A stretch of DNA of 64,000 bases from an uncultured Lacinutrix sp. (GCF_947500325.1 NZ_CANMRQ010000002.1:372001-436000), one strand, 5' to 3'. Counted from the first letter of the stretch, positions 35,918 to 45,581 are shown. Made by a program: numbers and translations. Notes: generated by a model from the letters alone, not told the origin.

Positions 35918-37114
35918 TTATGTTACTTCTTGTATTTTAAATGCAATAGCAAAAGCAATAACACTTACTATTATACCAATCATAAAAACACTATAAGTTA
36001 ATCTTAATAAGCTGTATTTTCTATTTAAAACTAAGCCTAAAAAGTATAAATCTTTGGTGAGTGATCCATATAGGTAATCTCTGTCTTGCATCATTTCATT
36101 CATAGCCCATTCAAACTCATCAAGTTTCATTTTGTGAAAATTTCCAAAGAATAATAAGTTTACTTTTTTATTAGCAACATCTTCTTTGTTAAATTTTCCA
36201 CTAGTTACATTTGGACGAGTTGCTAAAACAGATAATACAATCGAAATAACTGTAAATAAAGCAAAAATGGCAGTTGGCCATATTAAATAATCATTAGTAG
36301 GATTATCTAGTTTAGAGACTAAATTTGATAACACTAATGAAATAATAATAGCATTTACAGAGAGAAGAATATTAGCTTTAGTATCTGCAATATCACTTAA
36401 CGTAATATGATTACGAAGTGCCACTCTAAACATCGTTTCTATACCGCGTTCTGGTAAGTCTAATTTGTGTTTTTTAAAGTTTAATTCTTCTTTTTTCTGT
36501 TCTAACTTCTCTTCTTCTGCTTTTATTTTATTTTGACTCTGTAGTAAAGTAGCTAAGTTTTTTCCTTTTCGTTTTTCCCACTTACTAGCTGCTAATGGAG
36601 AATAAAAGGAATGGTTTGTTATAAAGGAAATGTTTTCTTGAATCCAATCATTTTTAGATACCTTTTTACCTAAAGTTAACTCCCATTCTTTTCTTAAAAG
36701 TGCAGCGTATTCATCATAATTTTTACTGGATATATGAGAACAATCCGCATCTTTAATAAGACCTTCTAATTTAGTTTTTGGCGTATGCATCATTTGAGTC
36801 GCCATTATAATATTAGAAATGATTTCAATATCTTCTTCAGATACTTTTTGAGATTTTAAAAAGGTGGTAGCAATTTTTACACTTTCTTTTTCATGATGTT
36901 CTATAGTTTTAGTAAAACCTGTGTCATGAAACCAAGCGGCGATTAATAAATTCTTTTTTTCATTGTCGTTTAACTCACTTTCATTAGCCAGTTCAAGAGC
37001 CTTTTCTACAACACGCTGCGTATGAGATAAGTTGTGATATACAAAAGAGGAATCTAAATGTTCATTTAGAAAACTAACAACGTATTTTTCGACTTCTGTA
37101 AGTATGTTTTTCAT
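35918..37114 (-). CDS. HD-domain phosphohydrolase fused to a PycTM (Pycsar effector-type) membrane domain
   Basis: A 398-residue fusion. Residues about 20-135 form an HD domain with metal-ligand motifs YHNLSHTQRV, AAWFHDTGF and DADCSH. A charged coiled coil (about 190-215) connects to a membrane module opening with RNHITLSDIADTKANILLSV, followed by two hydrophobic helices and a third at the C-terminus. This module matches the DUF5706/PycTM family, known as the membrane-disrupting effector of Pycsar anti-phage systems. No nucleotide cyclase lies beside it, and the neighbours are a GAF protein (convergent) and a metalloprotease (divergent). It may be an orphan effector, or a housekeeping HD enzyme with the same membrane module. 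Confidence 0.82.
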   Translation of the reverse strand: MKNILTEVEKYVVSFLNEHLDSSFVYHNLSHTQRVVEKALELANESELNDNEKKNLLIAAWFHDTGFTKTIEHHEKESVKIATTFLKSQKVSEEDIEIISNIIMATQMMHTPKTKLEGLIKDADCSHISSKNYDEYAALLRKEWELTLGKKVSKNDWIQENISFITNHSFYSPLAASKWEKRKGKNLATLLQSQNKIKAEEEKLEQKKEELNFKKHKLDLPERGIETMFRVALRNHITLSDIADTKANILLSVNAIIISLVLSNLVSKLDNPTNDYLIWPTAIFALFTVISIVLSVLATRPNVTSGKFNKEDVANKKVNLLFFGNFHKMKLDEFEWAMNEMMQDRDYLYGSLTKDLYFLGLVLNRKYSLLRLTYSVFMIGIIVSVIAFAIAFKIQEVT

Positions 37115-37355
37115 TTAAAGAATTATTTTTACTAATGTAGCTAATTAATCTAATAGTATGAAATTACGATTAGGTCTAACAATTAATATTATTTATGCCA
37201 TATATCTTAATATAAAGACGAGAATTATACTCAAACCTTTCTTGATACTATATTGGTCTATGGTGATACTATATTAACCTATGTATTTCCATTAGATTAA
37301 GGTTTTATTTTGAATGGTAAAAGATTGCTATATTTATCGAAAATTAATAGAAATC

Positions 37356-39377
37356 ATGAGAGATTTATTGTTATGTGTCGTTTTAATGTTTGTTACAATA
37401 AGTTATGGGCAAAGGTATTGTGGACAAGATATTTATCAACAAAAAATATATAATGAAGATCCTTCTCTTCGACCAGAAAACAATCCTTTCCATAAGGAAT
37501 TAGAAGATTTTACAAAAGCATTCGAATTAGAGCAGTCTAATAATGAATATAAGCGAAATATTGAAGGTCTTACTATAGGAACAGATTATATTATACCAGT
37601 TGTAGTTCATGTTATACATGATAATGGTTCGGAAAACGTATCTGATGAAGTCGTTGAAAGAGCTATTGAAATGATGAATATTTTTTTTGAAGGCAAATCG
37701 GCTTATGATAATAATATAGACTCTGATTTTTTAAGTGTAAGAGGTGCTTTTACAAGTAAACGGTTAAAGTTCGTATTAGCAAAATTTGACCCTAATGGAA
37801 ATCCAACAAATGGAATAGACAGGCAGCAAGATGCTTTTTATACTATACGAGGAGATAATTTTGGAATGCGTCAAGTTTATAATTGGCCAAGAGCTAATTA
37901 TTTTAATATTTATGTTGTGAGACAAGCAATAGAAAATAGTAATACTTCTGCATTTGCTACTTTTCCTCCAGATGTTGCTAATTCTATAAATGCATTTAGT
38001 GATGGAGTTGTAATGTCTGCTTGGAATTTTGGAGAGCATACAGAAATGTGGCAAACTTGGTACCATAATTTATCTCATGAAGTTGGCCATTGGATGAACG
38101 TATACCATATATGGGCAAATGCTGGAGGTAATGGTGATGCAGTATATTGTAGTCAAGATGATTCTGTAACAGATACACCCAATACAGTAGGAAATTCACT
38201 TTCAGATTTAGATGATTCTCCTGGAGTAGGAACTGTTTTTAATTGCAGTACTAAAGATAATTATACAAATATGATGGATTATACGGCTCCAGTATATGCA
38301 ATGTTTACTAATGGCCAAAAAACACGTATGGAAGCTGCTTTAAATTCTAGCGTGTCTGATAGGGATAACTTATGGTCTGTAGATAATGTGTTAACTACTT
38401 TATATGGATGTACTACAGGAACAGATACAGATAATGACAATATTCCAGACGCCTGCGATACCTGTCCAAACGATATAAATAATGATAGTGATGGAGATGG
38501 TGTTTGTGATAGTTTAGATCAATGTAATGGGTATGCAGATGTTAACTTAGATGGTAATCCATCTGCTATGGATGCCTGTGATACTTTATTACCTATAATT
38601 GATTTTGATACGCAAACAATTTTGTCTTATGATTCTTCTGAAGATAATGGGGTTTCTGTTGTGTATGATAATGGTTCTACATTACACCTTTCTACTAATG
38701 CTTGGAAAGCAATTCCTTTAAATTATACAATTACACCAAATACTGTAATAGAATTCGATTTTAAAAGTACAATAGAAGGTGAGATACATTATATTGGATT
38801 GGATAATGATTTATCATTAGATCCTTTAGTAGGTTTTGTGTTATTTGGTACGCAAACAAATGGTTTTCCTAATAATACTAATTTAGATTTTGATAATAAT
38901 TATACACCTTTCTTCGATTTTTATAACTTTAAACACTACTCAATTCAAATTGGAGCATATTATACAGGTAATGCACCGTATTTAATTTTTGGAGCCGATA
39001 ATGATGTAGAAAATGAAGTCTGGACTTCAGGAACAACATATCCAGGTGGAGGCAGTTATAATGAAGCTACTTCATTTTATAGAAATGTAAAAATTTATGA
39101 AAGTGATGTGCTTTCTAATCCAAGTTTTGAAAACATAGAATCTAATATTTCAGTTTTTCCAAATCCAGTTAATGATTTAATGGTTGTAAAAGTTAATAAT
39201 GATATTCATTTATCTCAAATGATAATGTATGATATTAATGGAAGAATTGTAAAAACAATACCTCTTATAAAAGAACAATCTCAAGAAGTTAATCTTGAAG
39301 CATTAGCATCAGGTGTTTATTTTGCTAAAATTAAATCTAATAAAGGAGTCGTTACAAAAAAAATAATTAAGCTATAA
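37356..39377 (+). CDS. Secreted M43 (pappalysin-like) metalloprotease with T9SS sorting domain
   Basis: An extracellular zinc protease. ATG at 37356 gives a normal signal peptide (MRDLLLCVVLMFVTISYGQ); the frame can be extended to an ATG at 37314, but that adds 14 polar residues before it. The metzincin site HEVGHWMNVYHIW (about residues 241-253) and the Met-turn segment NMMDYT are intact. After the catalytic domain come thrombospondin-3-like calcium loops (DTDNDNIPDACDTCPND, DGDGVCDSLDQC), a lectin-like beta domain and a type A T9SS tail (VFPNPVNDLMVVKV ... ending KKIIKL). It is flanked by divergent and convergent genes, so it is monocistronic. The substrate is unknown. Confidence 0.92.
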   Translation: MRDLLLCVVLMFVTISYGQRYCGQDIYQQKIYNEDPSLRPENNPFHKELEDFTKAFELEQSNNEYKRNIEGLTIGTDYIIPVVVHVIHDNGSENVSDEVVERAIEMMNIFFEGKSAYDNNIDSDFLSVRGAFTSKRLKFVLAKFDPNGNPTNGIDRQQDAFYTIRGDNFGMRQVYNWPRANYFNIYVVRQAIENSNTSAFATFPPDVANSINAFSDGVVMSAWNFGEHTEMWQTWYHNLSHEVGHWMNVYHIWANAGGNGDAVYCSQDDSVTDTPNTVGNSLSDLDDSPGVGTVFNCSTKDNYTNMMDYTAPVYAMFTNGQKTRMEAALNSSVSDRDNLWSVDNVLTTLYGCTTGTDTDNDNIPDACDTCPNDINNDSDGDGVCDSLDQCNGYADVNLDGNPSAMDACDTLLPIIDFDTQTILSYDSSEDNGVSVVYDNGSTLHLSTNAWKAIPLNYTITPNTVIEFDFKSTIEGEIHYIGLDNDLSLDPLVGFVLFGTQTNGFPNNTNLDFDNNYTPFFDFYNFKHYSIQIGAYYTGNAPYLIFGADNDVENEVWTSGTTYPGGGSYNEATSFYRNVKIYESDVLSNPSFENIESNISVFPNPVNDLMVVKVNNDIHLSQMIMYDINGRIVKTIPLIKEQSQEVNLEALASGVYFAKIKSNKGVVTKKIIKL

Positions 39378-39422
39378 AAAAACAATCAGTTGAATAATTG
39401 AGAGTATAATAGAGTGTTTTAA

Positions 39423-40232
39423 TTATTCTAGTTTAAACTCATAAATATTACCTCCTGTTTTATTGCTGTATTCATCAGTAATAAAAACGGTAAAATCATC
39501 TTTATAACAAATACCTTCTTTTTGAGACTTGTGTTCAAAATCTAATAAAGTGATGGTTCCAGTTGAAAAATCATCATTTTTAAAGTTGTTTATTTTTATG
39601 ATTTTGTCATGATTTAGCAGTATTATTTCGCGTTGTTTTGCATTAATATCTGCAGAGGTAATTCGGTTATGTTTGCCTTTAAACTTTATTTCGCAAACAA
39701 ATTCAGCGACTTGATCACCAATAGCGTTAGGTACCTTTATAACTATTGTTTTTTTATTTTCTTTACTAAAAATATAAAAGTAGTTTTTCCATAAAAAAAA
39801 GGATTCGAAATCTTTAGACTTTATAGTTTTAGGAAGCTTGAAGTTAATTATTTCTGCTTTTGTTTTCTTTTCAAGCGAAGGAACATTCAATACTTTATAA
39901 ATGGTAAACAGTTTTCTTTTTCTACTATTATTTCCAAAATCACCTATATATAAATTGCCAGATTCATCGCTAGTTAAATCTTCCCAGTCAATATTCTTAG
40001 AATTACTAATGTCAATATCTTTAATAATAGAGCCATAAGTATCTAAACCATAGATATTGTTTTTATTACCAGAGTCTTCTATAGTCCATATAAGATTAGA
40101 ACCAATTACCGTTTCGGTAGCAGAAGCTTCTTCAATACTTTTAGAAAGGTCACCAAGGAGTATCAATTTTCCAGTTTGACAGCTAAAAACGGATAATAAA
40201 AGAATAAAGAAAGGATATAAATAGAAACGCAT
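39423..40232 (-). CDS. Putative lipoprotein, beta-propeller-like, function unknown
   Basis: A 269-residue exported protein with a lipobox ending at C18 (LSVFSCQTGK). The rest alternates short beta strands and turns with repeated segments such as WTIEDSGNKNNIYGLD, DWEDLTSDESGNLYIGDFG and KSQKEGICYKDD. This is the pattern of NHL/SdiA-regulated-like propellers that report on the state of ligands. No catalytic motif is seen. It converges on the metalloprotease gene and diverges from the GDPD gene. Confidence 0.75.
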   Translation of the reverse strand: MRFYLYPFFILLLSVFSCQTGKLILLGDLSKSIEEASATETVIGSNLIWTIEDSGNKNNIYGLDTYGSIIKDIDISNSKNIDWEDLTSDESGNLYIGDFGNNSRKRKLFTIYKVLNVPSLEKKTKAEIINFKLPKTIKSKDFESFFLWKNYFYIFSKENKKTIVIKVPNAIGDQVAEFVCEIKFKGKHNRITSADINAKQREIILLNHDKIIKINNFKNDDFSTGTITLLDFEHKSQKEGICYKDDFTVFITDEYSNKTGGNIYEFKLE

Positions 40233-40295
40233 AGTCTGTATAATAAATGCTAAATTTACTGAGATATTTTTCAGTATAAAAATAGAAACGTATTT

Positions 40296-40985
40296 ATGAG
40301 TAAAAAGGTATTAGCAATTGGTCATCGAGGCGCAAAAGGTTATGTTGTAGAAAATACTTTAGAGTCTATTAAACGCGCAATAGAATTAAATGTAGATGGT
40401 ATAGAAATAGATGTGCATTTATGTAAAAGCGGAGAATTAGTTGTTTTTCATGATTTTACTGTAGACAGATTAACAAATGGTAGTGGAGAGATTTCAAATT
40501 TCACACTTCAAGAATTAAAGGCCTTGAAATTAGAAGGTGATTTAAAAATACCAACGCTTCAAGAGGTTTTGTCTCTTATTGATAGGCGATGTCATGTTAA
40601 TATAGAATTAAAAGGACATAATACGCCAAATGAAACCTGTAAACTTGTTAGGCAATATATTAAAGAGTATCAATGGGAAACCAATAGCTTTGTTGTATCA
40701 AGTTTTCAGTTAGATATACTTGAAAAAGTCTTTAAAATAGATAATAATATTCCAATTGGAGTGCTCACAGATACTAACTTAGAACAAGCCATTACTTTTG
40801 GAAAAAAGATTAATGCTAAAGCAATACATCCCAATTATACAATGTTAACTAAGGCTAATGTAAAAAAAATGAAAACGGAAGGCTTTAATGTAAATACATG
40901 GACCGTAAACGAAATAGAAGCAATAAAAAGAATGCAAGACTATAAAGTTGATGCTATAATAAGTGATTTTCCAGATAGAATATGA
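40296..40985 (+). CDS. Glycerophosphodiester phosphodiesterase
   Basis: A 229-residue GDPD that hydrolyses glycerophosphodiesters to glycerol-3-phosphate and an alcohol. The family motifs are intact: GHRGAKGYVVENT near the N-terminus, DGIEIDVHLCKSGELVVFHD with the metal-binding Glu/Asp and catalytic His, and the later NIELKGH and VNTWTVN segments. There is no signal peptide, so it is cytoplasmic, and it is slightly shorter than many homologues but complete. Its stop overlaps the ATG of the next gene by four bases (ATGA), indicating translational coupling. Confidence 0.93.
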   Translation: MSKKVLAIGHRGAKGYVVENTLESIKRAIELNVDGIEIDVHLCKSGELVVFHDFTVDRLTNGSGEISNFTLQELKALKLEGDLKIPTLQEVLSLIDRRCHVNIELKGHNTPNETCKLVRQYIKEYQWETNSFVVSSFQLDILEKVFKIDNNIPIGVLTDTNLEQAITFGKKINAKAIHPNYTMLTKANVKKMKTEGFNVNTWTVNEIEAIKRMQDYKVDAIISDFPDRI

Positions 40986-42190
40986 TTGTAAAAGATATTA
41001 TTATTGTTGGCGGTGGTGCTGCAGGTTTTTTTGCAGCTATTAATATAGCAGAGCAATATCCAGATTTAAAAATTGCTATTTTAGAAAGAGGTAAGGACGT
41101 GCTTACCAAAGTAAAAGTGTCTGGTGGTGGACGATGTAATGTAACGCACGCAGAGTTTATACCGCAAGATCTTGTGCAAAACTATCCTAGAGGAGAAAAA
41201 GAATTACTAGGGCCATTTCATACGTTTATGACTGGAGATACTATAGAATGGTTTGAAAAAAGAGGTGTAGCACTTAAAATTGAAGACGATGGTCGTATGT
41301 TTCCAATCTCGAACTCTTCACAAACCATTATAGATTGCTTTATAAATGAAGCTAATAAATATGGCGTTGAAGTTCTAATTAATCAGCCTGTGCAAAATAT
41401 TATTAAGGAGGCTGATGAATGGGAAATAGAAACAAAAACAGAATTATTTAAGAGCAAAAAACTTATAGTTGCTACAGGTAGTAACCCTAAAATATGGAAA
41501 CTGTTAGAAGGTCTTAATCATTCTATTGCCAAACCAGTGCCATCTCTTTTTACATTTAATATTAAAGATAAGCGTATTAAAGACATTCCTGGTGTTGTAG
41601 CTAAAGATGTGGAAATAAAAGTTATTGGAACTAACTTAACATCTTCTGGACCATTATTAATAACACATTGGGGAATGAGTGCTCCAGCGATATTAAAATT
41701 ATCTGCTTTTGGTGCTTTAGAGTTGGCAAAACGTGATTATAAATTTGATATTGAAATTAACTTTATATCTAAAGAATATGATGCAGTTATAGACCTTTTA
41801 AAAGACTATAAAAAAACACTATCCAAAAAGGCAATTTATAATTATACGCAATTCGAATTGCCAAAGCGATTATGGCAACAATTAGTTTTGGCAGTAGGAA
41901 TCAACGAGCAATTACGATGGGCAGATGCCAGTAAACAACATATAGATGCTTTAGCTAAACAGTTAACAAAAGCTATTTTTAGTGTCGATGGAAAGAGCAC
42001 TTTTAAAGAAGAATTTGTTACAGCTGGAGGTATTAATTTAAGAGAAGTAAACTTTAAAAAATTTGAAAGTAAACAACATGAAAACTTGTTTTTTGCTGGG
42101 GAAGTTTTAAATATTGATGCTGTTACTGGAGGATTTAATTTTCAAAATGCCTGGACAAGCGCCTATATTGTTTCACAAAATATAATGTAA
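40982..42190 (+). CDS. NAD(P)/FAD-dependent oxidoreductase (BaiN/HI0933-like)
   Basis: A 402-residue flavoprotein. The N-terminal dinucleotide-binding motif is IIIVGGGAAGFFAA, followed by the family signature VKVSGGGRCNVTHAE. The C-terminal FAD-binding segment is FFAGEVLNIDAVTGGFNFQNAW. This is the HI0933/BaiN family of FAD enzymes, often annotated as an aminoacetone oxidase-like or bile-acid reductase-like protein, with no established reaction outside the gut examples. It is translationally coupled to the GDPD gene (4-base overlap) and followed after four bases by the DUF1697 gene. Confidence 0.92.
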   Translation: MIVKDIIIVGGGAAGFFAAINIAEQYPDLKIAILERGKDVLTKVKVSGGGRCNVTHAEFIPQDLVQNYPRGEKELLGPFHTFMTGDTIEWFEKRGVALKIEDDGRMFPISNSSQTIIDCFINEANKYGVEVLINQPVQNIIKEADEWEIETKTELFKSKKLIVATGSNPKIWKLLEGLNHSIAKPVPSLFTFNIKDKRIKDIPGVVAKDVEIKVIGTNLTSSGPLLITHWGMSAPAILKLSAFGALELAKRDYKFDIEINFISKEYDAVIDLLKDYKKTLSKKAIYNYTQFELPKRLWQQLVLAVGINEQLRWADASKQHIDALAKQLTKAIFSVDGKSTFKEEFVTAGGINLREVNFKKFESKQHENLFFAGEVLNIDAVTGGFNFQNAWTSAYIVSQNIM

Positions 42191-42194
42191 TAGA

Positions 42195-42722
42195 ATGAAT
42201 ACTTATGTTGCACTCTTAAGAGGAATAAATGTTGGCGGTCATAAAAAAACACCAATGGCAGCGCTAAGACAATTATTAACAGATTTGCAATTTGAAAACG
42301 TAAAAACGTATATACAAAGTGGTAATATTGTTTTTAATTCTATAGAGAAAGAGCCTGTTGTTCTAGAAAATAAAATTTCTGAAGCTATAAAAAAGTATTT
42401 TGGTTTTGAAGTGCCTACATTAGTAAAAACTAAAGAAGAATTCGAATCTATTTTTAATAACTGCCCTTTTACCGATGAAAAAAAACAGCAAAGTTATTTT
42501 ACATTATTACAAAGTGTACCTAAAAAAGAGTTGCTTTACTTTATAGAGGAATTAAACTATCCGGATGAAGAGATTGTGCCAACCAATAGATGTATCTATT
42601 TTTTTTCAGATAAACCGTATGGAAATGTAAAGTATAATAATAATTTAATTGAAAGAAAACTTAAAGTATCTGCTACTTCCAGAAATTACAAAACAATGAA
42701 ACGATTATTAGAATTACTATGA
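42195..42722 (+). CDS. DUF1697 domain-containing protein
   Basis: A 175-residue cytoplasmic protein that is entirely a DUF1697 domain: MNTYVALLRGINVGGHKKTP at the N-terminus, then LTDLQFENVKTYIQSGNIVF and a C-terminal KLKVSATSRNYKTMKRLLEL. The family has no firmly assigned activity. It is the last gene of the three-gene coupled set beginning with GDPD. Its 3' end overlaps the convergent TetR-type gene by six bases. Confidence 0.92.
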   Translation: MNTYVALLRGINVGGHKKTPMAALRQLLTDLQFENVKTYIQSGNIVFNSIEKEPVVLENKISEAIKKYFGFEVPTLVKTKEEFESIFNNCPFTDEKKQQSYFTLLQSVPKKELLYFIEELNYPDEEIVPTNRCIYFFSDKPYGNVKYNNNLIERKLKVSATSRNYKTMKRLLELL

Positions 42723-43283
42723 AGGATCATTATTCTTAATACAATCCCACGACATTTGTAAAGCATCATTAATCTGCTTATCATTCATTTCTAATTCTCC
42801 TTTAAACTTTAATCTAGCGGCAGAAATAACATTACCAAATGTTATTTGTAGCATTAATCTAAGGTTAACATCTCTTAATTCTTTACTTAATATTCCTGCT
42901 AAAAAGAATTCTTTAATATTTACAAAGTGAGGAATGTTCTTTCGTCTAATCTCTGGAGTAATAATAGGCGGCACACCAACAAACTCCATAAATTTAAATG
43001 CTAAAGGGTTGCCTATAAAATAATTGTATAGGTTTAACCACATGATTTCGTATTGTTCTTTTAGATTTTCTTCTGGAAGATTAGCCATTAAAACAACTCC
43101 AAAATCTTGACAAATCATAGAATATATTTCTTCTATAATTTGCTCTTTATTATTAAAATAATGATAAATAGTGCCTACAGCAACGCTTGCTTCCTTTGCA
43201 ACTTGAGACATAGGAGTAGCATGAACGCCTTGTTCAACCACCAGTTCTAACATGGTGAGAATAATTCTTTGTTTCTTATCCAT
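42717..43283 (-). CDS. TetR/AcrR family transcriptional regulator
   Basis: A 188-residue regulator with the TetR N-terminal HTH (ILTMLELVVEQGVHATPMSQ, then VAVGTIYHYFNNKEQIIEEI). The C-terminal helical ligand-binding domain has no recognisable specificity. It diverges from the mevalonate-pathway genes across a 245-base gap that contains a TTTCGC-GAT-GCGAAA inverted repeat. Autoregulation or control of the neighbouring unit is possible, but not shown. Confidence 0.92.
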   Translation of the reverse strand: MDKKQRIILTMLELVVEQGVHATPMSQVAKEASVAVGTIYHYFNNKEQIIEEIYSMICQDFGVVLMANLPEENLKEQYEIMWLNLYNYFIGNPLAFKFMEFVGVPPIITPEIRRKNIPHFVNIKEFFLAGILSKELRDVNLRLMLQITFGNVISAARLKFKGELEMNDKQINDALQMSWDCIKNNDPS

Positions 43284-43459
43284 TTAAAAGTAGTCCTAAT
43301 TTAAATTAAGACAATTTTTAAGCTTATAGAGGGAGATTAAGGGATCTTAAATAAAGCTAGTGTTAGTTATTATATTACCAACAATCAGTATAACAATGGT
43401 TTAATTAGCGGCAAATTATACTTTTATCGATGAACGTTACTAAACCGAATGAAAATATT

Positions 43460-43474
43460 TTTCGCGATGCGAAA
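43460..43474. promoter_or_regulatory. Inverted repeat, candidate TetR-type operator
   Basis: TTTCGC (43460-43465) and GCGAAA (43469-43474) form a perfect 6-bp inverted repeat with a 3-base centre, in the divergent region between the tetR-type gene and the mevalonate decarboxylase gene. A small palindrome like this could be a regulator site; no second copy is seen. Confidence 0.35.
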
Positions 43475-43502
43475 TATAGAAAATATTAATAGAATTAAAA
43501 AC

Positions 43503-43510
43503 TATATTTG
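43503..43510 (+). promoter_or_regulatory. Candidate -7 element of the mevalonate operon
   Basis: TATATTTG matches TAnnTTTG exactly, 18 bases before the ATG at 43529. The -33 region is not a clear match. Confidence 0.4.
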
Positions 43511-43528
43511 TGGAAATTTAATTTTTAA

Positions 43529-44611
43529 ATGACATTAAATCAATATATTCCTACAAATTTAACAAAAGAAATTAATAAAGGAGAAGCTATATGGACATCG
43601 CCTAGCAATATCGCATTGGTAAAGTACTGGGGCAAAAAAAAACATCAAATTCCCGAAAACCAATCTATTAGTTTTACTCTAGATGCATGCAAAACTAAGA
43701 CTAAGCTTAGCTATGAAAAAACAAATAAAGTTATAGATAATTACTCCTTTGATGTGTATTTAGACGGTGAGGAAAAATTAGATTTTAAACCAAAAATCAA
43801 TACTTTTTTTGAAAGAATAGAGGTCTATCTCCCTTTTTTAAAAGACTATCATTTTAAAATTGAAACCTCAAATACATTTCCTCATAGTTCAGGAATAGCA
43901 TCGTCTGCTTCAGGAATGAGTGCCCTTGCATTATGTCTAATGAGTCTTGAGAAGGAATTAAATCCAGAAATAACACAAGAGTATTTTAATGAAAAAGCTT
44001 CATTTTTAGCTAGATTAGGTTCTGGTAGTGCTTCTAGAAGTATTGAAGGCGATTTAGTAGTTTGGGGTGCGCATAAAGCAATTGAAGGTAGTAGTGATTT
44101 ATATGGTATTAAATACCCTTATAAAGTTCATGATAATTTTAAAAATTACCACGATACTATATTATTGGTAGATAAAGGAGAAAAGCAAGTAAGTAGCACG
44201 GTTGGGCATAATTTAATGTATAATCATCCTTTTGCTAAAACACGTTTTAAACAAGCAGAAGAAAACATTACTAACATTAAAGGGATATTAGAAACTGGGG
44301 ATTTAGATGGGTTTATAGCGCTAATTGAAAGCGAAGCATTAACACTCCATGCAATGATGATGACTAGTATGCCGTATTTTATTTTAATGAAACCCAATAC
44401 GTTAGAGATTATTGATAAAATATGGGCTTTTAGAAAAGAGACAGGATTGCATATAAGTTTTACTCTAGATGCAGGTGCAAATGTTCACGTTTTATATCCT
44501 GAAAAAGAAGCAGAAGCTATTTACGATTTCATTAAGACAGAGTTAGTTGCATATTGCCAAAACGGTCACTATATTTGCGATAGAATTGGTTTTGGTGCAA
44601 AACAATTGTAA
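43529..44611 (+). CDS. mvaD: Diphosphomevalonate decarboxylase
   Basis: Converts mevalonate diphosphate to isopentenyl diphosphate using ATP. The 360-residue GHMP-fold protein has the N-terminal signature SPSNIALVKYWGKK and the ATP-binding glycine/serine loop PHSSGIASSASGMSALAL. RLGSGSASRSIEGD contains the conserved active-site Ser/Arg region, and the C-terminal TLDAGANVHVLYP carries the conserved Asp. It heads a plus-strand group with a mevalonate kinase-like gene and a UbiA prenyltransferase gene, supporting isoprenoid synthesis by the mevalonate route, which is normal for Flavobacteriia. Confidence 0.94.
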   Translation: MTLNQYIPTNLTKEINKGEAIWTSPSNIALVKYWGKKKHQIPENQSISFTLDACKTKTKLSYEKTNKVIDNYSFDVYLDGEEKLDFKPKINTFFERIEVYLPFLKDYHFKIETSNTFPHSSGIASSASGMSALALCLMSLEKELNPEITQEYFNEKASFLARLGSGSASRSIEGDLVVWGAHKAIEGSSDLYGIKYPYKVHDNFKNYHDTILLVDKGEKQVSSTVGHNLMYNHPFAKTRFKQAEENITNIKGILETGDLDGFIALIESEALTLHAMMMTSMPYFILMKPNTLEIIDKIWAFRKETGLHISFTLDAGANVHVLYPEKEAEAIYDFIKTELVAYCQNGHYICDRIGFGAKQL

Positions 44612-44641
44612 CTTTATAAACCAAGACATTAATAACTACTT

Positions 44642-45571
44642 ATGAAAGGTCCACTGTTTTATTCAAAAATCCTTCTCTTTGGAGAGTATGGAATCATTAA
44701 AGATTCTAAAGGATTATCTATACCATATAACTTTTATAATGGTGCTTTAAAAATGGATGAAAATCCTTCGAAAGAAGCTAAAGATTCTAATGCCAGTTTA
44801 AAGAACTTTGCAACATATTTAGCAGAAATAAGTGATGAGGTAGTTGTTTTTGAAAATGAGAAATTGAATAAAGATGTTCAAGCTGGAATGTATTTCGATT
44901 CTTCTATACCTCAAGGTTATGGTGTAGGAAGTAGTGGCGCATTAGTTGCAGCTATTTACGATAAGTATGCTCAAGATAAAATTACAGTACTTGAAAATTT
45001 AACAAGAGAAAAGCTTTTAAAATTAAAAGTTATTTTTTCTGAAATGGAATCGTTTTTCCATGGTAAATCTTCAGGTTTAGACCCTTTAAATAGTTATTTA
45101 AGTTTACCAATATTAATTAACTCTAAAGATAATATAGAGGCTACAGGAATACCAACACAAAGTACCTCTGGAAAAGGAGCTGTGTTTTTACTAGATAGTG
45201 GTATTACTGGAGAAACAGCTCCAATGGTTAGTATTTTTATGGAAAACATGAAACAAGAAGGGTTTCGTAAAATGCTTAAAGACCAGTTTATAAAACATAC
45301 AGATGCTTGTGTAGAAGATTTTCTTAAGGGCGATATAAAATCATTGTTTAATAACACAAAGCAATTATCTAAAGTTGTGCTTAGCAATTTTAAACCTATG
45401 ATACCAAAGCAGTTTCATGATTTATGGAAAAAAGGTATTGAAACTAACGATTACTATCTAAAACTATGTGGCTCTGGTGGTGGTGGATATATTTTAGGCT
45501 TTACGCAAGACTTTCATAAAGCACAAGATTCACTTAGCGATTATAAATTAGAAGTGGTATATAACTTCTAA
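44642..45571 (+). CDS. GHMP kinase, probable mevalonate kinase
   Basis: A 309-residue GHMP-family kinase. N-terminal substrate segment SKILLFGEYGIIKDSKGLSI, ATP-loop SSIPQGYGVGSSGALVAAI, FHGKSSGLDPLNSY with the catalytic Asp region, and the C-terminal glycine-rich motif KLCGSGGGGYILGF. It begins 30 bases after mvaD. In Flavobacteriia this mvaD neighbour is taken to be mevalonate kinase; phosphomevalonate kinase is the main alternative and cannot be excluded from sequence. Confidence 0.88.
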   Translation: MKGPLFYSKILLFGEYGIIKDSKGLSIPYNFYNGALKMDENPSKEAKDSNASLKNFATYLAEISDEVVVFENEKLNKDVQAGMYFDSSIPQGYGVGSSGALVAAIYDKYAQDKITVLENLTREKLLKLKVIFSEMESFFHGKSSGLDPLNSYLSLPILINSKDNIEATGIPTQSTSGKGAVFLLDSGITGETAPMVSIFMENMKQEGFRKMLKDQFIKHTDACVEDFLKGDIKSLFNNTKQLSKVVLSNFKPMIPKQFHDLWKKGIETNDYYLKLCGSGGGGYILGFTQDFHKAQDSLSDYKLEVVYNF

Positions 45572-45581
45572 ATTTTAAATC

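Noticed and set aside
35918-37114. A complete Pycsar defence system
   Set aside because: Only the effector-type protein is present; no cyclase gene lies within the window.
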